Part shown: positions 29,030-38,707 of the stretch, one piece after another | How the letters are laid out: each line of letters starts with the position of its first letter | Position numbering within the stretch: the first letter of the stretch is position 1 | NCBI RefSeq assembly: GCF_000069945.1 | Contig: NC_010545.1 | Location: 930,001-994,000 of the forward strand | DNA length: 64,000 nucleotides | Reading direction: 5' to 3' | Source of the DNA: Corynebacterium urealyticum DSM 7109 | GTDB taxonomy: Bacteria > Actinomycetota > Actinomycetes > Mycobacteriales > Mycobacteriaceae | Program-made: the position numbers and the translations under genes | The notes under the pieces: generated by a model | Databases searched by the model: none | The model's input: the letters and a program-made list of their open reading frames with translations, nothing else | Told to the model about the DNA's origin: nothing

Positions 29030-29035
29030 GGCCGG

Positions 29036-30172
29036 GTGATTCGTGAAACGTTAAAGATCGCTTTCGCCTTCGTCGGTGTGATCGTGGGGGCCGGATTCGC
29101 TTCCGGCCAGGAGGTCATGCAGTACTTCGTGGGCTTCGGCCTCGACGGCCTGTGGGGCGTGGGACTGTCCGCCCTGGTGGTGTGCTCGATGGCGCTGATC
29201 ATTCTGCAGCTGGCCTCCTATTTCCAAGCCAAGGAACACGGCGAGGTCTTCGACCGAGTCTCCCACCCGGTGCTCGCGAGGGTGCTCGATATCGGAGTGA
29301 GTCTGACCCTGTTTGCCACCGGCTTCATCATGTTCGCGGGCGCCGGGTCCAACTTGAACCAGCAGTGGGGCCTGGAGACCTGGATCGGAGGGGTCATCAT
29401 GGTGCTGCTGATCCTCGCCGCAGGGCTGTTGGACGTCGACCGGGTGACCACGATGATCGGTGCTGCAACGCCCTTCATCTTTGGTTTCATTGGCCTGGCG
29501 AGCCTGTACGTGATCTTCTTCGTCGACCACCCGCCGCTCGCGGAGCTGGATGCTGACGCGCTGGCCATCGGTTCCCCGCTGCCGCACTGGTCTATTGCTG
29601 CGGTGAACTACGTGGGCTTCAACCTGATGGTCGCGGTATCCATGGCGGTCGTCATCGGCGGGCAGATGTTTAACCCCAGGCTCGCGGGGCGAGGTGGATT
29701 CTTGGGTGGTGTGATCCTTTCTCTGATGATGGCTATCAGCACCATTACGCTCTTCCTCGCGGTCCGTGAGGTGGGGCACGACGACCTGCCGATGCTGAGC
29801 CTCATCGTGCATATTCACCCGATCCTGGGGCACATCATGGCGGTCGTCATTTACGCGATGATTTTCAATACCGCGCTTGGAATGTTTTACGCGCTGGCCC
29901 GCAGGCTGAGCGCCTCCCGACCGAAGCATTTCTATCGTTACTACGTGGGAACAGTGGCGGTGGGCTTCGTGCTCTCCTTCGCGGGCTTCAAAAACCTGAT
30001 CGGTTGGATTTACCCATTGCTGGGGTACATGGGCCTGCTGCTCATCGCGGTGATGACCTTTGCCTGGGTCCGGCGCTATAAGCAGATCGCCCAGGAAGCT
30101 GATCGCCGCCTGCGCCTGGTGGACCTGTGGCGGGCTGGCCGGGAAAACGAGCCGGCCGGTGAGGCACCCTAG
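29036..30172 (+). CDS. YkvI-type multi-pass membrane protein (LeuT-fold transporter relative)
   Basis: 378 residues with about ten membrane segments. The first one carries VGVIVGAGFASGQEV, the broken-helix glycine motif of LeuT-fold transporters. The family (B. subtilis YkvI) has no confirmed substrate; an amino-acid or amine transport role is inference. The C-terminus is a short charged tail. The frame extends upstream into selO, but GTG 29036 with TATGAT 6 bases before it marks the start. Confidence 0.82.
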   Translation: MIRETLKIAFAFVGVIVGAGFASGQEVMQYFVGFGLDGLWGVGLSALVVCSMALIILQLASYFQAKEHGEVFDRVSHPVLARVLDIGVSLTLFATGFIMFAGAGSNLNQQWGLETWIGGVIMVLLILAAGLLDVDRVTTMIGAATPFIFGFIGLASLYVIFFVDHPPLAELDADALAIGSPLPHWSIAAVNYVGFNLMVAVSMAVVIGGQMFNPRLAGRGGFLGGVILSLMMAISTITLFLAVREVGHDDLPMLSLIVHIHPILGHIMAVVIYAMIFNTALGMFYALARRLSASRPKHFYRYYVGTVAVGFVLSFAGFKNLIGWIYPLLGYMGLLLIAVMTFAWVRRYKQIAQEADRRLRLVDLWRAGRENEPAGEAP

Positions 30173-30193
30173 TGCTGTAGCCCAGGCGTGTCA

Positions 30194-30218
30194 GCGCCGG
30201 GTTTGGGTTTCCCGGCGC
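30194..30218 (+). terminator. Hairpin after the YkvI-type gene
   Basis: 8-bp perfect GC stem (30194-30201 with 30211-30218) and a 9-base loop. There is no T run, so it may be a weak terminator. The remaining bases to rpsP (30219-30411) hold no gene and should contain the rpsP promoter; TATACC near 30290 is a candidate -10. Confidence 0.4.
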
Positions 30219-30411
30219 AGATGGCTACTATTGGTCGGGTTGTGGCTACGGCGCTTGTGCTGTGGCCATGCCATGCGAACGCCCTGCGGTATACCGATCC
30301 CGACCACGGTCGGCCGGTAGTCACCCGCAGGATAAACATCAAGGGTTGAACCGGTTTCCCACCACGGGGAAGCGACAAGAACTGCCCAGTGACCAGAAAA
30401 GGAGCCACATC

Positions 30412-30921
30412 ATGGCTGTCAAGATCAAGCTTCAGCGCGTTGGTAAGATCCGCACCCCGCAGTACCGCGTGGTCGTCCAGGACGCTCGTGCCCGCCGCGG
30501 CGGTGCCGTCATCGAGAATCTGGGTATCTACCAGCCGGCAAACCAGCCTTCCATCATCGACATCAACTCCGAGCGTGCTCAGTACTGGATCGGCGTTGGC
30601 GCTCAGCCGACCGACACCGCACTGGCACTGCTGAAGCTGACCGGTGACTGGCAGAAGGCTAAGGGCCTCGAGGGCGGCGAGAACACCGTGAAGCCGCAGC
30701 CGGAGAAGAAGTCCAAGCTGGATATCTTCAACGAGGCACTGGCTGAGGCTGCCGAGGGCCCGACCGCGGAGGCCATCACCGAGAAGCGTCGCAAGGCGAA
30801 GGAAGAGGCCGAGGCTAAGGCTGCTGCTGAGGCAGAGGCCGCCGAGAAGGCAGAGGCTGAGGCTGCTGAGAAGGCTGCGGCTGAGGCTGCAGAGGAGTCC
30901 GAGGAGGCTTCCGCCGAGTAA
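30412..30921 (+). CDS. rpsP: 30S ribosomal protein S16
   Basis: 169 residues. The conserved S16 body is residues 1-85: [22 protein letters not shown], then [15 protein letters not shown]. The rest is an Ala/Glu/Lys-rich tail, long but common in actinobacterial S16. Ribosome site AAAAGGAG lies 8 bases before the ATG. In most bacteria rimM and trmD follow directly; here gdhA intervenes. Confidence 0.97.
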   Translation: MAVKIKLQRVGKIRTPQYRVVVQDARARRGGAVIENLGIYQPANQPSIIDINSERAQYWIGVGAQPTDTALALLKLTGDWQKAKGLEGGENTVKPQPEKKSKLDIFNEALAEAAEGPTAEAITEKRRKAKEEAEAKAAAEAEAAEKAEAEAAEKAAAEAAEESEEASAE

Positions 30922-30955
30922 TCATTGCCCCCTTTGGGGTGTGATTTACTTCCGA

Positions 30956-31000
30956 CGGGGAGCTGCTGCGCACAAGCGCGGTGGCTCCCCGTTGTTCTTT
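30956..31000 (+). terminator. Terminator after rpsP
   Basis: 8-bp stem (30956-30963 with 30984-30991), a further GCGC/GCGC pairing in the loop, then TTGTTCTTT. Confidence 0.65.
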
Positions 31001-31018
31001 ATCTGGATGTGGGCCTGC

Positions 31019-31046
31019 GGGGGCACCCGGGATGAGGGGTGCCCCC
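31019..31046. other. Strong hairpin between rpsP and gdhA
   Basis: Perfect 10-bp inverted repeat (31019-31028 with 31037-31046), 8-base loop, no T run after it. Could be a second transcription barrier or an operator. The rest of the 349-base gap (30922-31270) holds no gene; it contains the palindromes and promoter described before gdhA. Confidence 0.5.
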
Positions 31047-31136
31047 AGCGGGGTGTTTCCGCCCTCCGATTGACGAAAACAGCGTCCCTAGTGGTGTAAT
31101 CAAGATCTCACAAAACCTTGGGCGATTAAATAATTA

Positions 31137-31155
31137 TTGTTCAACAAGTTCTTGT
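31137..31155. promoter_or_regulatory. Overlapping palindromes upstream of gdhA, candidate operator
   Basis: TTGTTCAACAA (31137-31147) is a perfect 11-base palindrome and overlaps ACAAGTTCTTGT (31144-31155), whose arms also match. They lie in an AT-rich patch about 80 bases upstream of the gdhA -10. Another 8-base palindrome, TCACGTGA, is at 31236-31243 downstream of the -10. Which regulator binds is unknown. Confidence 0.4.
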
Positions 31156-31224
31156 GGGGTCGGGCGCATCGTGACCAGCGCAGTCTAGCTCCGCCCCAAT
31201 GGTCGAGCTGATCACGCAGTGGAA

Positions 31225-31230
31225 TATGAT
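31225..31230 (+). promoter_or_regulatory. -10 hexamer of gdhA
   Basis: TATGAT is 40 bases before the GTG start, giving a short leader that includes the ribosome site GAGGAG. No clear -35 is seen. Confidence 0.45.
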
Positions 31231-31243
31231 GTACATCACGTGA

Positions 31244-32614
<1,371 letters not shown>

Positions 32615-32622
32615 TAGCCTGC

Positions 32623-33207
32623 ATGCCAGATTTGCAGATTGGTCGAGTCATCAAGCCCCACGGCGTGAAGGGGGAGGTCGTGGTGGATCCGTCGACCGAC
32701 CACGTGCCGGAGCGCTTCGCCATTGGCGAGGCGCTTCGCGCCGTTCAAACGGGTAAAGAACGCCAGCTCACGGTCACGGGGATGCGCCGCCACCAGAACC
32801 GCCTCCTCGTCACTTTTGAGGAGATCCGGGACCGCGACGAGGCCGAGTCCCTGCGAGGGGCCCGCTTCATGGCAGCGCCGCTTCACGATGACTCCGACGA
32901 CGGCTACTACGATCACGAGCTCATCGGCCTTCGGGTGCTCAACGTTGGGTCCGTGGATGCCGATACCGCCAATCGCCGCGCCTACGAGGGGGAGCAGCCC
33001 GAGCCGGTGGACATTGGTGAGGTCACCGGGGTCAGCCACGGCCCTGCTGGAGCAACCCTCGAGGTCGCAGTGGACGCCGATGCAGACCTGCCCACCGCGG
33101 GCAGCACGATCCTCATCCCTTTCAAGCTCGCGATCGTGCCCATCGTGGATCTCGACAATGAGGCCCTCGTCGTCACCCCACCGGAAGGGCTGCTGGAGCT
33201 GGCATGA
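32623..33207 (+). CDS. rimM: Ribosome maturation factor RimM
   Basis: 194 residues. Helps assemble the 30S head through S19. The N-terminal domain starts LQIGRVIKPHGVKGEVVVD. The PRC-barrel C-terminus has YYDHELIGLRVLN and LIPFKLAIVPIVDLDN. An extra acidic stretch (about residues 85-90 and 110-125) matches other corynebacterial forms. Starts 9 bases after gdhA; TTAATA before the ATG may allow a separate leaderless start. Its last four bases overlap trmD. Confidence 0.94.
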   Translation: MPDLQIGRVIKPHGVKGEVVVDPSTDHVPERFAIGEALRAVQTGKERQLTVTGMRRHQNRLLVTFEEIRDRDEAESLRGARFMAAPLHDDSDDGYYDHELIGLRVLNVGSVDADTANRRAYEGEQPEPVDIGEVTGVSHGPAGATLEVAVDADADLPTAGSTILIPFKLAIVPIVDLDNEALVVTPPEGLLELA

Positions 33208-34098
33208 GACTCGACGTTGTCACGATCTTCCCCGAGTACCTCGACCCGCTGCGCCACGCGCTGCTGGGTAAGGCCATCGAATCCGGCCGACTCCAGGTTG
33301 GTGTTCACGACCTGCGGCAGTGGGCCACCGATCGGCATAAGTCCGTCGATGACACCCCCTATGGCGGTGGTCCCGGCATGGTGATGAAGCCCAGCGTTTG
33401 GGGGCCTGCCCTCGACGACGTCATCGCGGGTACCGGTCCTGCAGCCACCGCTCGCGACCTCGAGACCTCCCTGGCGCACAAAAAAGCTCGCGCCCCTCGA
33501 CGATCCTGCCCCGGCGGGTGGGGGAGAAGCGTTGTTTGACGGCGACGCCGGGCACGGCGCAGTCGGCGAGGCTCAGTCACGCGGCCCGGTGGTCATCGTC
33601 CCCACTCCCGCGGGTACGCCCTTCACGCAGGAGATGGCGGCTCGGTGGTCCAAGGAGGAGCACCTCGTCTTCGCGTGCGGTCGCTACGAGGGGATCGACC
33701 AGCGGGTTGTTGATGACGCTGCCCGCAACTACCGCGTTGAGGAGGTCAGCATCGGCGACTATGTGCTCATCGGCGGGGAGGTCGCTGTCCTCGTCATGGC
33801 GGAGGCCGTCGTCCGGCTGATTCCCGGTGTGCTGGGCAACCAGGCTAGCCACGAGGAGGATAGCTTCCAGGACGGGCTGCTCGAAGGCCCGAGTTATACC
33901 AAGCCACGGCAGTGGCGGGGCCTGGACGTGCCGGAGGTGCTCTTCAGCGGAAACCACGGCCTCGTCGACCGCTGGCGCCGCGAGCAGGCCTTGCTACGGA
34001 CACAACAACGCCGCCCGGAGCTCATCGAGAAGCTCCGAGCGGCGGGTGGGCTGAGTGCGGCGGACGAGCAGGTGCTCGACGCTCACCGCGAAGCCTAA
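33204..34098 (+). pseudogene. trmD: tRNA (guanine-N1-)-methyltransferase, frameshifted
   Basis: TrmD methylates G37 of tRNAs next to the anticodon and prevents +1 slipping. The two halves are in different frames. The first, 33204 to about 33485, has VVTIFPEYLDPLRHAL, HDLRQWATDRHKSVDD and [11 protein letters not shown]. The second continues one frame over from about 33484 with [11 protein letters not shown] and [16 protein letters not shown] (the knot) and ends at 34098. The break falls on an A6 run at 33480-33485. With five A the protein reads through ([22 protein letters not shown]) to normal length. As written, translation stops at about 33539. Possible causes are a true mutation, a homopolymer sequencing error, or transcriptional slippage. 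Confidence 0.9.
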
Positions 34099-34118
34099 CT
34101 GGCTGTCAACCGCGCAGA

Positions 34119-34148
34119 CACCGGGCGGGCAGCTGGCCACGCCCGGTG
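34119..34148. terminator. Hairpin between convergent trmD and betA
   Basis: 9-bp perfect stem (34119-34127 with 34140-34148) around a 12-base loop. The position between facing genes supports a shared terminator. Confidence 0.55.
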
Positions 34149-34155
34149 GTGAGGA

Positions 34156-35964
34156 TTACCAGTCCGCGCCGTCGATGGCCTTCGTGTGGTCGCGGACCTG
34201 CTCGCCCTCAGCGTAGAGTGGCATGTCCTTCTTCGCCTGGTAGAACGGCACGTTGATCGGTGCCTCCGGCTTGCGGCCGCGGATCAGGTCTGCAGCCTTC
34301 TCCGCCAGCATCAGGACTGGGGAGTAGATGTTGCCGTTGGTGACGATCGGCATGGCCGATGCGTCGACGACGTACAGCCCCTCCACGCCGTGGACCTGCA
34401 TGCTCTCCGGGTCCACGACGGCCATCTCATCGTCGGCGGATCCCATCTTGGCGGTGCAGGACGGGTGCAGTGCGGTCTCGGCGTCGTTGCGGACCCACTC
34501 CAGAATCTCCTCGTCGGTCTGCACGGCAGCGCCCGGGGAGATCTCTCCGTCGGTGAACTCGCGCATCGCGTCCGTGTCCAGCAGCTCGCGGGAGACCTTA
34601 ATGGCCTCGACCCACTCGCGGCGATCCTGCTCGGTCTTCAGGTAGTTGAAGAGGATCTCTGGCTTCTCGTGGGGGTCGGTGCTCTTGATCTTCACGTGGC
34701 CGGAGGTATCGGAGTACATCGGGCCGACGTGGAACTGGAAGCCGTGCTCGCCCTCTGGCTGGCTACCGTCGTAGCGGATAGCCATCGGGAGGAAGTGGAA
34801 CATGAGGTTCGGGTAGTCCTCGTTCTCATTGGAGCGGGCGAAGCCGCCAGCCTCGAAGTGGGAGCTAGCAACCGGGCCGCGACGGGTCAGCAGCCACTGC
34901 AGGCCGATGATCGGGCGCATCCACATCTTGTAGTACGGCTGGGAGCTGACCGGCTGGGTGCAGTTGTACTGGACGTAAACCTCGAGGTGGTCCTGCAGGT
35001 TCTGGCCCACGCCCGGCAGGTGCTTGCGCACGTCGATGCCCAGGGAGCTCAGGTGCTCCTTGTCACCGATGCCGGAGAGCTGCAGCAGCTGCGGGGTGTT
35101 GAAGGCGCCACCGCACAGGATCACCTTGTCCGCGTACACGCGGCGGGTCTTGCCCTTCCAGGTGTACTCTGCGCCGATGGCCTTCGGAGCAGAACCGTCA
35201 GCCGGCGCATCCTCGAAGAGAATCTTGGTCGTGAACGCCCGGGTGCGGATGTCCAGGTTCTTGCGATTCATGATCGGGTGCAGGTACGCGCGAGCGGCGG
35301 AGTGGCGCTTGCCGTGGAAGATGGTGCGGTCGAAGGGTGCGAAGCCCTCCTGGCGGTAACCGTTGACGTCGTTGGTCAGGTTGTAGCCTGCTTCCTGCAC
35401 GGAGCGGAAGAATGCCTGGAACAGCGGGCTGGTGGCCGGGCCGCGGGTCAGCTTCAGCGGGCCGTCGTGGCCACGGCGCGGGTCGTTCGGGTCGGCTGCC
35501 AGTGCGGTCTCCAGCTTGTTGAAGTAGGGGAGGACGTGGGCGTAATCCCAGTTCTCCATGCCCGGCAGCTTGCCCCACTTCTCATAGTCCATCGGGTTAC
35601 CGCGCTGGTAGATCATGCCGTTGACCGAGCCGGAGCCGCCGAGAACCCTGCCGCGAGCGTGGTAGATGCGGCGGCCGTTCATCTCCGGCTCTGGCTCGGA
35701 CTCGTAGGCCCAGTCGTAGAACTTATTGCCGATGGGGAAGGCGAATGCGGCGGGCATGTGGATGAACAGGTCCCAGAAGGAGTCCATGCGGCCGGCTTCC
35801 AACACCATGACCTTGGTGTCCTTGTCCTCGGTCAGGCGGTTGGCCAGGACGGAACCCGCCGAGCCGCCACCGACGATGACGACGTCGCGGTGCGAGTCCT
35901 CGATGACCTCGCCCGCCGTGTCGTTTTTGGCGAAGGGTGCTCGAATTTTATTCCAGAGCGACAA
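34156..35964 (-). CDS. betA: Choline dehydrogenase, GMC oxidoreductase family
   Basis: 602 residues. FAD enzyme oxidising choline to betaine aldehyde (and possibly on to betaine). The N-terminal FAD loop [17 protein letters not shown] is near residues 28-44, and GMC signature one is [19 protein letters not shown]. The C-terminal active-site region contains HPSCTAKMG and [20 protein letters not shown]. Starts at TTG with GGTGAGG 8 bases upstream. An N-terminal extension of about 25 residues precedes the FAD loop. It faces away from betT and betB, sharing a 437-base regulatory gap. The choline assignment rests on the betB and BCCT neighbours as well as the motifs. Confidence 0.93.
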   Translation of the reverse strand: MSLWNKIRAPFAKNDTAGEVIEDSHRDVVIVGGGSAGSVLANRLTEDKDTKVMVLEAGRMDSFWDLFIHMPAAFAFPIGNKFYDWAYESEPEPEMNGRRIYHARGRVLGGSGSVNGMIYQRGNPMDYEKWGKLPGMENWDYAHVLPYFNKLETALAADPNDPRRGHDGPLKLTRGPATSPLFQAFFRSVQEAGYNLTNDVNGYRQEGFAPFDRTIFHGKRHSAARAYLHPIMNRKNLDIRTRAFTTKILFEDAPADGSAPKAIGAEYTWKGKTRRVYADKVILCGGAFNTPQLLQLSGIGDKEHLSSLGIDVRKHLPGVGQNLQDHLEVYVQYNCTQPVSSQPYYKMWMRPIIGLQWLLTRRGPVASSHFEAGGFARSNENEDYPNLMFHFLPMAIRYDGSQPEGEHGFQFHVGPMYSDTSGHVKIKSTDPHEKPEILFNYLKTEQDRREWVEAIKVSRELLDTDAMREFTDGEISPGAAVQTDEEILEWVRNDAETALHPSCTAKMGSADDEMAVVDPESMQVHGVEGLYVVDASAMPIVTNGNIYSPVLMLAEKAADLIRGRKPEAPINVPFYQAKKDMPLYAEGEQVRDHTKAIDGADW

Positions 35965-36401
35965 GAGTGAAACCTCACCTTTCCTAAGGCATAACCGGGA
36001 CGCCGTTGCGAGCCGTGTTCCAAAGGGGAACGAGCTGCTGAGGCATTGCGACGGCCCCGGAAATGCAATTAAAAATATTTGAGCACGATCCAGTATGCCA
36101 GCGAATAAACGGCCTATGCCACCCAGGAAAATATGGCTGAATTAAAAAACATGGCGTAAGTCACAGATTTAGCAGGCGCGGCTAAAAGGCTGTGAGATCA
36201 CTGAAAGATGCAGCTAGGGTGCGCCTCTGCGTGATGGGTGCTTTCAGAGAATTGCCAGCTTCAGGTGCGGGAATGGCAAAAAGTTTGCTATGCATTATGA
36301 GTCGACCCGCTTTATAAAAGGGGTCAAAACTATTGGAGAATTAATCTAGGAGGGTCGGAGCGACTTGAGTCAAGGGCCGCCAAAAAGCTAACGGAGATGG
36401 G
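35965..36401. other. 437-base divergent region between betA and betT
   Basis: No gene seen. It is more AT-rich than its surroundings and must carry promoters for both directions. Visible elements: a GACCC/GGGTC inverted repeat around TTTATAAAA (36304-36325), and a perfect 11-base palindrome CTTGAGTCAAG at 36364-36374, 28 bases before the betT start. TATGCATTATGAG near 36289-36301 contains -10-like hexamers. Choline genes are often controlled by the repressor BetI, but no betI lies in the window. Confidence 0.5.
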
Positions 36402-38666
36402 ATGAAGAACACAGATTCAGTAAAAGGGAAGGGAGCTCCTGAGGGCCCGTCGCCCGCTGCGGGCTCGGTCGGCACGACCGAAGGAAACGCCGACGTGGCC
36501 GCTGAACCACAGATCGTTCCCGAGGTCGTCGTAGGTCAGGGAGACGAACGGGAATCCGAGCCGTACACCCCGGGCGAGATCGTGGAACCCAAGGCGAACT
36601 GGCCGGTGTTCCTCCTCTCGGCGTTGGGGATCGCGATCATCGTGGCTTGGGCGACCATCGCACCCGATAACGCCTACGACACCCTGGGCTCCACCACCGG
36701 GTGGATTGCCAATAACCTCGGCTGGTTCTACATTCTCACCGCAACGATCTGTGTGGTTTTCGTGCTCGGCGTCGCGCTCTCGAGGGCAGGATCAATCCGC
36801 CTCGGCCCGGACCACGCCCGGCCCGAATATCGTCTGTTTTCCTGGTCGGCGATGCTTTTCGCGGCCGGCATCGGCGTGGACCTCATGTTCTTCGCCGTTG
36901 CCGAGCCGGTGACGCAGTACTACGCGCCACCAGTCGGGGCAGGGGAGACGCGCGAGGCGGCGGAGAATGCCGTCGTCTACGCGCTTTTCCACTACGGCGT
37001 GACCGGCTGGGCCATGTACGCCCTGATGGGTATGGCCTTTGGCTACTACGCTTACCGACTCAATATGCCGCTGGCGATCCGCAGCGCCCTGTACCCGCTG
37101 ATCGGTAAGCGGATCCACGGCCCGGTCGGCAACGCGGTCGATATCGCCGCGATGCTGGGCACCGTCTTTGGCATCGCGACCTCGCTGGGCATCGGCGTTG
37201 TTCAGCTGAACTACGGCCTCAAGCTCCTTTTCGGTTGGGAGGAGGGCCCGACCGTACAGATGGCGCTCGTCATCGCTGCCGTCGGCGTGGCCACCCTGTC
37301 CGCTGTCTCTGGCGTGGATAAGGGCATTAAGCGCCTCTCCGAGTTCAACGTCATCCTCGCCATCGCGTTGGCTGCCTACATCGTGATCTCCGGTCAGACT
37401 GCCTTCCTCTTCGACGCACTCATCATGAACGTCGGTGACTACGTCACTCAGCTGCCGAGCATGTCCATGGACACCTATGCCTTCAGCGAGACCCCTGAGG
37501 AGACCAAGGAATGGCTGGGCGCCTGGACCCTGTTCTTCTGGGCTTGGTGGGTCGCCTGGGCGCCGTTCGTCGGCCTGTTCCTGGCCCGCATTTCCCGCGG
37601 CCGCACTCTGCGCCAGTTCGTGTTCGGTGTCCTGACTGTGCCATTCCTGTTCATCCTGGGCTGGATGAGCTTCTTCGGAAACACCGCACTCAGCCGCGTC
37701 ATCGGTGGCGATTCGGCCTTTGGTGAGGCTGCGGTGGCCGAACCACAGCGCGGCTTCTACGACCTGCTTGCATCCTCCCCGGGGGCGACCTTCCTGGTCG
37801 GCCTGTCCACGATGGTTGGCCTGCTGCTGTACATCACCTCGGCGGACTCCGGTGCACTGGTGATGTCCAACTTCACCTCCCGGGTGACGGACTCCCGCCA
37901 GGATGGCCCTGTGTGGTCTCGTATCTTCTGGGCTGTGCTGGTCGGTGTACTCACTATCGTTCTTCTGCAGATCAACGGCGTGGAGACTGTCCAGAACGCC
38001 ACGGTCGTCATGGGTCTGCCATTCGCGATCGTCATGTACTTCATCATGTTGGGCCTGATCCGCTCCCTGAAGCTGGAGACGATCCACAACGAGGCCCGGA
38101 GCGTGTCCATCCATGCCGCCATGTCTGGCCGCAGCTCCGGGGAGAAGGAGAAGGGCGCCTGGCTCCGTCGTCTCTCCCGCGCGTCCACCTGGCCGGCGGC
38201 GAAGGATGCTCAGAAGTTCATGTCCGAGACGGCACGCCCTGCTCTGCAGGACGTCGCCGAGCAGTTCAACAGCCGTGGCCTCAACGCCACCCTCGTCTCC
38301 GCGAAGGTGCCAGGCATCGACGTCAAGCAGCTGGATCTCACCGTCACCTTCGACGAAGAGCAGAGCTTCCGTTACCAGATCTACCCAGTCGAGCTTCCGG
38401 TCCCGACGTTCACCCGCTCCACGAGCGACGGCAGCGTCTATTACCGCCTGGAGGTCTTCGACCTCATGGGCTCTATGGGCTTCGACGTCTACGGTTATAC
38501 GCAGGAACAGATCAAGGACAACATCATGGATCTGTACGAGCGCCACCTGGAATTCATCCACATCCAGCGCAACCTGCCGGGTACCTCTGACCACTCCGAC
38601 GGTGCTGAGCCCGTGCGAGCATGGACTGACGACCCGGGCCTTGCGGTAGACGCAGAAGATAAATAA
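36402..38666 (+). CDS. betT: BCCT transporter, choline/betaine type, copy 1
   Basis: 754 residues. Na+ or H+ coupled uptake of choline or betaine. The Pro/Gly/Glu-rich N-terminal tail is about 65 residues, followed by 12 membrane segments. The BCCT signature WTLFFWAWWVAWAPFVGLFL is near residues 369-388, with GPDHARPEYRLFSW and RLNMPLAIRSALYPLIGKR further upstream. The cytoplasmic C-terminus is about 200 residues, like E. coli BetT, where the tail senses osmolarity. Ribosome site GGAGATGGG adjoins the ATG. It shares long identical blocks with the second copy at 40394. Choline, not betaine, as substrate is inferred from betA and betB. Confidence 0.9.
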   Translation: MKNTDSVKGKGAPEGPSPAAGSVGTTEGNADVAAEPQIVPEVVVGQGDERESEPYTPGEIVEPKANWPVFLLSALGIAIIVAWATIAPDNAYDTLGSTTGWIANNLGWFYILTATICVVFVLGVALSRAGSIRLGPDHARPEYRLFSWSAMLFAAGIGVDLMFFAVAEPVTQYYAPPVGAGETREAAENAVVYALFHYGVTGWAMYALMGMAFGYYAYRLNMPLAIRSALYPLIGKRIHGPVGNAVDIAAMLGTVFGIATSLGIGVVQLNYGLKLLFGWEEGPTVQMALVIAAVGVATLSAVSGVDKGIKRLSEFNVILAIALAAYIVISGQTAFLFDALIMNVGDYVTQLPSMSMDTYAFSETPEETKEWLGAWTLFFWAWWVAWAPFVGLFLARISRGRTLRQFVFGVLTVPFLFILGWMSFFGNTALSRVIGGDSAFGEAAVAEPQRGFYDLLASSPGATFLVGLSTMVGLLLYITSADSGALVMSNFTSRVTDSRQDGPVWSRIFWAVLVGVLTIVLLQINGVETVQNATVVMGLPFAIVMYFIMLGLIRSLKLETIHNEARSVSIHAAMSGRSSGEKEKGAWLRRLSRASTWPAAKDAQKFMSETARPALQDVAEQFNSRGLNATLVSAKVPGIDVKQLDLTVTFDEEQSFRYQIYPVELPVPTFTRSTSDGSVYYRLEVFDLMGSMGFDVYGYTQEQIKDNIMDLYERHLEFIHIQRNLPGTSDHSDGAEPVRAWTDDPGLAVDAEDK

Positions 38667-38707
38667 TTCGATCATCACCTACGTGATCCTTGGAAAGGAC
38701 AAACAGA

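Noticed and set aside
33475-33490. Programmed ribosomal frameshifting at the A6 run of trmD
   Set aside because: The slippery run would suit a -1 shift, but the downstream frame needs +1, and TrmD is not known to use recoding. Transcriptional slippage or a sequence error fits better.
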